This document shows, piece after piece, positions 1 to 5,481 of a stretch of 7,350 nucleotides of DNA (the stretch's first letter is position 1; the number at the start of each line of letters is the position of its first letter). The notes under the pieces were generated by a model. The model saw only the letters and a program-made list of their open reading frames with translations. It had not been told where the DNA came from and made no database searches. The position numbers were made by a program, and so were the translations under genes. Source of the DNA: Chitinophaga pinensis (lineage in GTDB: Bacteria > Bacteroidota > Bacteroidia > M30B66); contig CALQRR010000074.1 in NCBI GenBank assembly GCA_943333015.1, forward strand, positions 1 to 7,350. The letters are read 5' to 3'.

Positions 1-92
1 AAAAGGAAGCCGGTTTTAAAAAAATAATCCTTCATCGTCAATCGGGTTATGGAACATTTCAACTGCAAACCTCAGCATTCCAGCTGAAATAA
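1..92 (+). CDS. 3' end of an upstream gene, possibly a methyltransferase tail
   Basis: The frame beginning at base 3 stays open from the left edge to a TAA at 90-92 and encodes about 29 residues, starting KEAGFKKIILHRQ and ending FQLK. The AGF-K-x-I pattern followed by a short hydrophobic strand resembles the last strands of class I SAM-dependent methyltransferases, where 'aGF..v' commonly precedes the final beta hairpin. That resemblance is weak and is inference only. The other two plus frames also reach stops early (at 19 and 27), so a gene ending in one of them cannot be excluded; this frame is preferred because it is longest and reads like protein. The tail converges on the minus-strand gene ending at 126, with 33 bases between them and no convincing terminator hairpin. 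Confidence 0.42.
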   Translation, partial: KEAGFKKIILHRQSGYGTFQLQTSAFQLK

Positions 93-125
93 ACCAGAAT
101 GATCCCCGGTTCAGTCAGAATTTAC

Positions 126-599
126 TTATAAATTAATCCGGTTCAGCACCTTCGCCGCCGACTCCGCTTTAACAGCATCCTTCACCACATTTTGCCCCTG
201 GGCATTGATGATGGTAATGTCCACCATCCGAAACTCATTGGGCTGAAGGTGTGCAATTCGTTCCAATTTATCCGGCACACTGGTAAACAGGCTGCAGGAC
301 AACCCGGCTCCGTTGCGTAAACAAATCTTGTCTTCCAAAGAGATTGTAAGCCCTTGTCCAATAGGCCCCAAATCTACGTTGCGCCATTCCATCCGGCCGG
401 CTTCGTTGCGGGCTGGCGTTCCCCAATGCTGAATGAAATTATTTCGGCCCGCATCTAAATCTATGTTGACAATCGAAAACGTGCGCAAGGTGTCTTGAGC
501 TACAACCTGCTCTTGAATAACTACATGCTTTATATCCCGCTGCCCCATCACTTGCATGGAAAAAACAACTGCCATCAAAACTAAAATATTCCGTTTCAT
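126..599 (-). CDS. Small secreted protein of unknown function
   Basis: This encodes 157 residues from the ATG whose complement lies at 597-599. A longer reading from a TTG at 638 would put 13 extra residues before a good signal peptide, so the ATG is chosen. Residues 1-19 (MKRNILVLMAVVFSMQVMG) form a classical signal peptide, with Q20 as the likely first mature residue, as is frequent in Bacteroidota. The mature part has about 137 residues, only two cysteines (C93 and C102, possibly a disulfide), no further membrane segment, and a mixed beta-type composition (ISLEDKICLRNGAGLSCSL, then FRMVDITIINAQGQ). I recognise no family. It is divergent from the DUF3089 lipoprotein gene, with 100 bases between the two starts. 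Upstream, the minus strand reads TATCCTTTG (620-628), one base longer than a Bacteroidota -7 box. It is probably a real periplasmic or outer-surface protein; function unknown. Confidence 0.72.
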   Translation of the reverse strand: MKRNILVLMAVVFSMQVMGQRDIKHVVIQEQVVAQDTLRTFSIVNIDLDAGRNNFIQHWGTPARNEAGRMEWRNVDLGPIGQGLTISLEDKICLRNGAGLSCSLFTSVPDKLERIAHLQPNEFRMVDITIINAQGQNVVKDAVKAESAAKVLNRINL

Positions 600-687
600 T
601 TTTCCGTTTTTAATCCATGCAAAGGATAACAGAGGCAATTTAGAAATTCTTTTTTGAAATCCTCCATCCGCTGGACAATCCCTTTTC

Positions 688-695
688 TACCTTTG
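688..695 (+). promoter_or_regulatory. Bacteroidota-type -7 promoter box TACCTTTG for the DUF3089 gene
   Basis: TACCTTTG matches the Bacteroidota consensus TAnnTTTG exactly. Only four bases separate it from the ATG at 700, so transcription starting at the usual distance would begin on or next to the start codon and give a leaderless or nearly leaderless mRNA. No TTG/TTTG -33 element lies at the usual ~19-21 base spacing; the nearest upstream TTTG, at 653-656, is 31 bases away. The assignment therefore rests on the -7 box alone. Confidence 0.42.
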
Positions 696-699
696 AAGC

Positions 700-1773
700 A
701 TGCTGCGCCTTTCCTTTCTTTTGCTCCTTGCACTGTCAATCCAATCCTGCAAAAAACCCTATGTAGGAAACAAATACGTTCCTCCCATCGTCCTGCGCTC
801 GTATAGCCAAAGTGCGCAACCACCTGCTCCCGATTACAGCAATCCGAATCATTGGGCGGCATTGCCCGGTAAAAAAGACATGGCCGACAGTGTCCCCAAC
901 ACCAGCGTAAGCAACGGACAAGCTCAGGCCTTGGTAGATGTCTTCTTTTTGCATCCTACCCTCTATCTCGAACCCGGCGAAGACAAAACCTATCCTTGGA
1001 ATGCCGATGTGAATGATGCGGTGATGAATGCCAGGGTAGACGGCAGCACCATCCTCAATCAGGCAAGCGTCTTTAACGGAAGTTGTCGGGTATATGCACC
1101 ACGTTACCGTCAGGCACATATCAGTTCCTTTTTTACACCCGACAGAAAAAGTGGAGAAGCAGCGCTCGAGCTGGCCTATCAGGATACCAAAACAGCTTTT
1201 CTCTACTACCTGGAACATTACAATCAAGGACGCCCATTTTTCATTGCCGGGCACAGTCAGGGAACACAACATGCCGGTAAAATTCTTCTGGAACTCGTCG
1301 AAGGAAAACCCCTAGAGCAACAACTTATTGCCGCCTATGTGATTGGCATGCCCGTTCCCAGCACCTACTTTGCATCCTTACCCATTTGCGACAAACCGGA
1401 TCAAACGTCCTGTTACATCACATGGGCCACCTATCAACGGGGCTTTTATCCAGCCAATTACAAAAGCGCCGGGTTCGATCGTGGCCAATGTGTCAATCCA
1501 CTTTGCTGGACCACCGATTCGACCGTCATTTCCCGCAATCAAAATTTGGGCGGCATCACTTGGAAATACAACAAAGTGGTGAAACGCATCAATGGTGCAC
1601 AAGCAAACAAAGGCATTCTCTGGATCGACAAACCGCATGTGCCCGGGCGGATGTTTATCAAAATGGAAAATTACCACGTAGCCGACTACAATCTTTTTTG
1701 GTTCAACATCCGAGAAAATGTAAAACTCCGCAGTGAGGCATATCTCCGTGAACAGGCAAGCGGCAGTAACTAG
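700..1773 (+). CDS. DUF3089-family alpha/beta-hydrolase lipoprotein
   Basis: This encodes 357 residues. The N-terminus is a lipoprotein signal peptide: MLRL, a Leu-rich core, then the lipobox-like IQSC with acceptor Cys17. The mature protein is therefore expected to be lipid-anchored in the envelope. The body matches DUF3089, an alpha/beta-hydrolase family related to esterases and lipases. Recognisable blocks are VDVFFLHPTLYL (79-90), W100-N101-A102, QASVFNGSCRVYAPRYRQA (121-139), the nucleophile elbow GHSQGT (184-189, predicted catalytic Ser186) and the C-terminal NYHVADYNLFWFNIR (324-338), where His326 is the likely catalytic base. The acid is less certain. Length is normal for the family and the frame is intact. 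The natural substrate is unknown; an ester of a lipid or acylated carbohydrate is plausible. It has its own promoter-like box, diverges from the small secreted protein gene and converges on the membrane effector gene across 177 AT-rich bases, so it is probably transcribed alone. Confidence 0.87.
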   Translation: MLRLSFLLLLALSIQSCKKPYVGNKYVPPIVLRSYSQSAQPPAPDYSNPNHWAALPGKKDMADSVPNTSVSNGQAQALVDVFFLHPTLYLEPGEDKTYPWNADVNDAVMNARVDGSTILNQASVFNGSCRVYAPRYRQAHISSFFTPDRKSGEAALELAYQDTKTAFLYYLEHYNQGRPFFIAGHSQGTQHAGKILLELVEGKPLEQQLIAAYVIGMPVPSTYFASLPICDKPDQTSCYITWATYQRGFYPANYKSAGFDRGQCVNPLCWTTDSTVISRNQNLGGITWKYNKVVKRINGAQANKGILWIDKPHVPGRMFIKMENYHVADYNLFWFNIRENVKLRSEAYLREQASGSN

Positions 1774-1950
1774 TAAAATGTCTGAATGAATTCGGGATTA
1801 TTAAGATGAATTCCTATTCACTGAAGCCTACTATCTAAAGACAAAGCACGCATTTTAAAAAGCGCCCATTAAATCATTTTCAAATTATCAAGCAGTATTA
1901 AAAATCTAAAACTACCACTCTATTGAACATTACAGATAATCAGTCAGCTT

Positions 1951-2475
1951 CTAGAAAGAAGAAAATTGGATGATAAATAAAGTCAAACTAATTAATAATC
2001 CTCCAATAAAACGTGCTGAGCTTAATTTTAAAAAAGGATATTTCCGAGTAGAGAGCACCTTTCCAATCTGGTAAATATCGCGCACCATCGCTTCTTGAAC
2101 GAGCTCTGGAGATTCCATAATTGAATTCATTCTACTTTGATATTCTTCGTGTGAAAAAGCAGCAAAATGCATAAAAAAAAGCGGATTGAAATTGGGCGAT
2201 TTTACATCCGGTAGCGTTTTATTCAGTGAAAGTGGGGCTATAACAATAACAGATGTAATGATGCAAAGGACAGACATACCAATCAACGTCCATATTCCCC
2301 AATACTGAAATGCAGTCTCTATTCGGGAAAGAGTTAGCGAAACAAGAATGCAATTACTTGCAATAATAATATTTGCTTTTTGATCGGCTACTGAACTCAA
2401 CTGAACCTGATGCTGCTGAGTTGTTCTCAACATATAGACCCAATTGCTGTTTTTATTTTCCACACTTTCTGACAT
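1951..2475 (-). CDS. Solitary Pycsar effector-family membrane protein (PycTM/DUF5706-like)
   Basis: This encodes 174 residues from the ATG at 2473-2475. A GTG at 2494-2496 could add seven residues but looks less natural before MSESVENKNS. The soluble N-terminus leads into a family signature, RTTQQHQVQLSSVADQKANI (17-36), which runs into helix 1 (about 36-55). Helix 2 spans about 59-81, and a cytoplasmic helical stretch carries FFMHFAAFSHEEYQSRM (100-116) and RDIYQIGKVLSTRKYPFLK (132-150). Helix 3 is about 153-171. This order (ADxKAnI, membrane hairpin, F..F..eeY, D-Y-GkVL--KY, last helix) is that of the Pycsar effector domain (formerly DUF5706). In Pycsar anti-phage systems, a cyclase makes cCMP or cUMP and a TM effector then damages the membrane. 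No cyclase, HD domain or cNMP-binding domain is encoded in this window, so this is an orphan. GC is about 37% by hand count over 1981-2460, against 50% or so in lines sampled from neighbours, suggesting transfer. Its role here is inferred only. Confidence 0.83.
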   Translation of the reverse strand: MSESVENKNSNWVYMLRTTQQHQVQLSSVADQKANIIIASNCILVSLTLSRIETAFQYWGIWTLIGMSVLCIITSVIVIAPLSLNKTLPDVKSPNFNPLFFMHFAAFSHEEYQSRMNSIMESPELVQEAMVRDIYQIGKVLSTRKYPFLKLSSARFIGGLLISLTLFIIQFSSF

Positions 2476-2703
2476 ATCGCAAAATAAGCGTAACACATCG
2501 TTTCAAATGTGAAGTAAATGTTACTATTAAAGCTCTTTTAAATAAAGGTTGAAGGAGGAGGGGGACTTAAAATTGAACCCTCACATTCAGTAAAATGTAT
2601 AAAAATAAAGAACGATTACTATTATAAAACGCAAGTATTAATCTATGTGTAATATGAGTTTATCGACATGAGTTAAAGCTGAGATATTTGTAATTATTTT
2701 TAG

Positions 2704-2711
2704 TAAGTTTG
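2704..2711 (+). promoter_or_regulatory. Bacteroidota-type -7 promoter box TAAGTTTG for the lysyl oxidase gene
   Basis: TAAGTTTG is an exact TAnnTTTG match, 15 bases before the ATG at 2727. This spacing would give a short leader of about 10-12 bases. A TTTG at 2687-2690 lies 13 bases upstream of the box, closer than the usual -33 spacing, so only the -7 element is firm. The rest of the 251-base gap (2476-2726) is very AT-rich and must also hold the divergent promoter of the Pycsar-type gene. The best minus-strand candidates there, TTATTTTG (2480-2487) and CACATTTG (2504-2511), each have one mismatch. Confidence 0.5.
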
Positions 2712-2726
2712 GTGAAAATCAAACCT

Positions 2727-5063
2727 ATGCAACGCATTTTTACCCTCCTGTTTCTGCTCAGCAGTTCGTTCCTCTTTTCACAAAACTGCTCAACGGGCTT
2801 CAGTGAAATCATCCTACAAATTGTACCGGATGCATATGACTACGAAACATCTTGGGACATTGTCAGTAATGGAACCATCATCGCAAACGGAACTTTCCTG
2901 AGCGATACCGTTTGTGTACCTGATAACAGTTGTGTTCAGGTATTGATTCACGACTCCTATGGAGATGGAATCTATTCACCGGGTGGGTACTGGATTTACC
3001 TCAACGGTGCATTACTCGCCACCGGAAGTGCCTTTGGATCCGAAGCGCAACATGCCGTTGCCTGCCCACAAGGTGCAACCTGCATTCAGCCATTGCCGCT
3101 CACATTGGGGAATTCTGTCTCCTCTTTTGAAGACACCTGGTATACCTACACACCAACAACTTCAGGAATGTATGCCCTGAGCACATGTGGCACAAATACC
3201 TGCAACACGGCTCTCTGGGTGTTCGAACGCTGCCCCTCAGTAGGAACAACCGATGGTCCCATGGGTGCCTATGCGTATAACGATGATGCCGCCAGTTGCG
3301 GAACGCAATCTTCCGTCAATGTGGTAATGATTGCAGGTTCTTCCTACATCATCCGCGTGGGTGACAATGCAAACGGTTGTGCTGGCGATATCAATTTCTC
3401 CCTCACCTACACTGGGCCTATTGCCGGTTGTATGGATGCTACCTCCTGCAACTTTAATCCATTGGCTGTTGTAGACGACGGATCGTGTATTTACTATCCC
3501 AATCCTGCCTGCCAGGGTCCCGATCTGGCCTTCGATTCAGTAGCATTTGTAACCTCACTCTATTTGACAACCCATACCACCTCCGGCTGCGACATTGCTG
3601 AAGATTGTGTGACCGGTTACGGACAACGCTACGTGATCCAGTTTTCGTCTAAAATCAACAACATCGGAACAAGCGATTATTACATCGGAACACCTGCCTC
3701 TCAACCCGGACAATTCAACACAACCAACTGTCACGGCCATTCACATTACGAAGGGTACGGTGATTACCGCTTGTACGACATGGATGATAACATCATTCCA
3801 GCGGGTCATAAAAACGGATTTTGTGTGATGGATCTCTGTGGATTCGGTCAGTACAACTGCAGCAACATGGGTATTTCCGCCGGTTGTTATGACGTGTATG
3901 GTGCCGGAACACAGTGTCAGTGGATCGATATTACAGATGTGCCAGAAGGTGACTACCGTTTGGCGGTCATCATCAATTCACAACACCGTGCAGATGCATT
4001 GGGCCGTCAGGAAATGAATTACCTCAACAATGCGTTGCAGGTGTGTATTCACATCAGTCGGGATGCCAACAATGTGCCTTCCTTTTACCTAATGCCAGCC
4101 TGTGAACCGTTTGTCGATTGTGAAGGTGTTCCCGGTGGGGCTTCTGTGATGGACTGTAACAATGATTGCGGCGGTACGGCCATTTTCGGAAATACGGTAG
4201 AAGATGAATTGGTGAATGCCAATGACTTGAATGGTTATTTCAACCTGTTTCAACAAGACAATGCAGCGGTTATGCCGTGTTATGACCTCAACAACGATGA
4301 TGCCTTTTCGGTATATGACGCGGCGCTTGAAGCTTGGTGTTTGAGTTCTGCCGCCAATGGTTCCGGATTAGCGCATTGTTATTTCCCACGCGATGTGATT
4401 AACCCTTCCGACACCTCCGGTATTGCTATAACAAATGTGAATTTCAACAGCAATTACATCGATGTGGAATTGCTTTCTCCCCGTGCTGATATCATCGCCT
4501 GGCAGTTTCAGGTGAGCGGCGTTCACATGACAGACGTTGTGTCCTTGACCAACGAAATTGACATGCCGATGCTTCTTGGGAAGAATATTTCTCGCAACGA
4601 AGTATTTGCGCTTTACAATGGCGACAGTGTTTTGACCCGTTCTGAAACAGCGAATCCCATTTGCCGAATTTATTTTGATGAGGTCACCGCGAACCAAATT
4701 TGTATTTCCTCGGTGATTGATGTTCCCAACACGATTGGAGAGCGCACTGTCACCAGCATTTACGGAAGTTGTTTTGAAAATCCTTTAGGAATTAGCAGCG
4801 TTGCTCCACGTGCACACCTCACTATTATGCCCAATCCGGCCAAAGACATGGCCTGGGTAAACGTACCAGAAGGAACAAACTGGAATGGCGCCTGGGAATT
4901 GGTCGATGCAACGGGTCGTGTTGTAAAACAGGTTCAGCCAACGGCAGGTTCACAATCACAGATGTTCTCCATCCAGCTCAACGACCTGAGCACGGGTGTT
5001 TATATTCTGCGCATCCAAGATCAAAATGGCCGCGCGGCCATTGGCCGTTTGGTGAAGCATTGA
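2727..5063 (+). CDS. T9SS-secreted modular protein with a lysyl oxidase (copper/LTQ) domain
   Basis: This encodes 778 residues from the ATG at 2727; a TTG at 2709 overlaps the promoter box and is disfavoured. Domains in order: signal peptide 1-18 (ends FLFS, Q19 mature); a beta module with IHDSYGDGIY (74-83); a PPC-like beta domain (about 119-230); a Cys-rich CMDATSCNFNP...DDGSC segment (235-254); a lysyl oxidase domain (about 265-442); DCNNDCGG (476-483) and a dockerin-like loop, D520-x-N-x-D-D to D531; a cohesin-like beta region (about 565-684); and a T9SS type A sorting domain (about 695-778, MPNPAKD to GVYILRI and GRLVKH). The oxidase carries CHGHSH with Cu ligands His336, His338 and His340, Lys362 in GHKNGFC, and Tyr391 in GCYDVYGAGTQCQWIDITDV. 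These match the human LOX HQHYH, Lys320 and Tyr355 that bind copper and form the lysyl tyrosylquinone cofactor. Family members oxidise lysine or primary amines to aldehydes with H2O2 release. The substrate here is unknown; action at or outside the cell surface is inferred from T9SS export. Confidence 0.93.
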   Translation: MQRIFTLLFLLSSSFLFSQNCSTGFSEIILQIVPDAYDYETSWDIVSNGTIIANGTFLSDTVCVPDNSCVQVLIHDSYGDGIYSPGGYWIYLNGALLATGSAFGSEAQHAVACPQGATCIQPLPLTLGNSVSSFEDTWYTYTPTTSGMYALSTCGTNTCNTALWVFERCPSVGTTDGPMGAYAYNDDAASCGTQSSVNVVMIAGSSYIIRVGDNANGCAGDINFSLTYTGPIAGCMDATSCNFNPLAVVDDGSCIYYPNPACQGPDLAFDSVAFVTSLYLTTHTTSGCDIAEDCVTGYGQRYVIQFSSKINNIGTSDYYIGTPASQPGQFNTTNCHGHSHYEGYGDYRLYDMDDNIIPAGHKNGFCVMDLCGFGQYNCSNMGISAGCYDVYGAGTQCQWIDITDVPEGDYRLAVIINSQHRADALGRQEMNYLNNALQVCIHISRDANNVPSFYLMPACEPFVDCEGVPGGASVMDCNNDCGGTAIFGNTVEDELVNANDLNGYFNLFQQDNAAVMPCYDLNNDDAFSVYDAALEAWCLSSAANGSGLAHCYFPRDVINPSDTSGIAITNVNFNSNYIDVELLSPRADIIAWQFQVSGVHMTDVVSLTNEIDMPMLLGKNISRNEVFALYNGDSVLTRSETANPICRIYFDEVTANQICISSVIDVPNTIGERTVTSIYGSCFENPLGISSVAPRAHLTIMPNPAKDMAWVNVPEGTNWNGAWELVDATGRVVKQVQPTAGSQSQMFSIQLNDLSTGVYILRIQDQNGRAAIGRLVKH
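5025..5042. repeat. 18-bp perfect palindrome at the 3' end of the lysyl oxidase gene
   Basis: AATGGCCGCGCGGCCATT is a perfect 18-base inverted repeat with no spacer. It lies inside the coding region, encodes part of NGRAAIG and ends 21 bases before the last base of the stop codon. No U-run follows, so it is not a standard intrinsic terminator. It may be chance or a binding/3'-end stabilising hairpin. Confidence 0.5.
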
Positions 5064-5085
5064 TCTTATTGGAGATTTTACTACC

Positions 5086-5202
5086 GTGAGCAACCCAGAG
5101 ACTTCAGTCCCGGGTGACGAACCTAGAACAATGGACACGATACGTATCGCTAAAGTTTTTGGTTAGTGTGGATACCTCGGATTGAAGTCCGAGGATGCTG
5201 GA
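5086..5202. repeat. REP/REPIN-like unit 1: two facing palindromes
   Basis: The first palindromic element is centred on GACTTCAGTC (5100-5109), flanked by CCC and GGG in an imperfect stem (5094-5114) and preceded by GAGCAAC. The second is CCTCGGATTGAAGTCCGAGG (5175-5194), a nearly perfect 20-base palindrome followed by ATGCTGGA. The cores are related in opposite orientation (GACTTCAGTC against GATTGAAGTC) and their starts are 80 bases apart. Paired inverted palindromes of this size in an intergenic gap are the layout of REP doublets mobilised in trans by REP-associated Y1 transposases. No such transposase is in the window, so the class assignment is inference. Confidence 0.62.
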
Positions 5203-5260
5203 GGTGCTCCGGCAGATGGCTAGTATGGACCACAGAACAACCCCAAAAGCTTTTCGGTCA

Positions 5261-5377
5261 CATGAGCAACCTTGGGACTTCAGTCGCTGGTAATGAATCT
5301 TAGAAATGTAAACGATTCGTTCTTTATCAGCCGTTCTGTAATGTGAGTGCCTCGGACTAAAGTCCGTAAATGCTGGA
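5261..5377. repeat. REP/REPIN-like unit 2: diverged tandem copy of unit 1
   Basis: This repeats unit 1 in the same order and direction, 175-176 bases downstream. GAGCAACCTTGGGACTTCAG starts at 5264, with core GACTTCAGTC at 5276-5285 identical to the core in unit 1. CCTCGGACTAAAGTCCG (5350-5366) contains a 14-base stem, CGGACT-AA-AGTCCG, and is followed, as in unit 1, by ATGCTGGA. Sequence between the palindromes has drifted much more than the palindromes, which suggests either an old duplication or selection/homogenisation on the palindromes. Confidence 0.62.
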
Positions 5378-5457
5378 ACAATCTAGCTGCCCCCTTTGTT
5401 AACATAGCATGCTGTAAAAGTTATTGGGTGCGCTATACAGAGCGGTTGATGCTTAAG

Positions 5458-5465
5458 TAGTTTTG
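5458..5465 (+). promoter_or_regulatory. Bacteroidota-type -7 promoter box TAGTTTTG for the serine hydrolase gene
   Basis: TAGTTTTG is an exact TAnnTTTG match, 16 bases before the ATG at 5482. The predicted transcript would have a leader of about 10-13 bases. No well-spaced -33 TTG was found: those at 5424-5426 and 5446-5448 are too far and too near, respectively. Confidence 0.48.
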
Positions 5466-5481
5466 TCTACCACCCGTTTCT

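Larger units (their letters stand above)
5064..5481. other. 418-base non-coding gap carrying tandem REP-like units
   Basis: No credible gene is found on either strand between the lysyl oxidase stop and the serine hydrolase start. The left three quarters consist of two diverged direct repeats offset by 175-176 bases, described separately. An additional 12-base palindrome, CGATACGTATCG (5138-5149), sits between the two palindromes of the first unit and is degenerate in the second. AAAAGCTTTT (5246-5255) lies near the end of the first unit. The right end, from about 5390, is unique and holds the serine hydrolase promoter region. Confidence 0.7.

Noticed and set aside
736..1272. A 178-codon open frame on the minus strand opposite the DUF3089 gene
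   Set aside because: It lies wholly inside a gene with clear family motifs, and its translation shows no domain or signal. It is an antisense shadow.
1774..1950. A bidirectional terminator between the convergent genes
   Set aside because: No stable stem was found. Two GAATTC sites and AT-rich sequence are present, but the only small palindrome, TTCTAGAA, overlaps the stop of the Pycsar-type gene.
2551..2627. Purine run GAAGGAGGAGGGGGA followed by ATG at 2595 and an 11-codon frame
   Set aside because: It looks like a strong ribosome site, but it is 30 bases from the ATG, the peptide is tiny, and Bacteroidota rarely use such sites.
1951..2726. A complete Pycsar operon (cyclase plus effector)
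   Set aside because: The 251 bases upstream of the effector hold no cyclase coding sequence, and the next gene is the divergent lysyl oxidase protein.
4368..4697. A 109-codon minus-strand frame within the lysyl oxidase gene
   Set aside because: It is antisense to the cohesin-like region, with no promoter or coding signature of its own.
5246..5255. AAAAGCTTTT as an intrinsic terminator
   Set aside because: The stem is short and AT-rich with no GC stem and no following T-run, so it does not qualify.
5086..5377. CRISPR array
   Set aside because: Only two imperfect long units are present, with internal palindromes of different sequence and 80-96 base spacing. There are no uniform repeats or unique short spacers.
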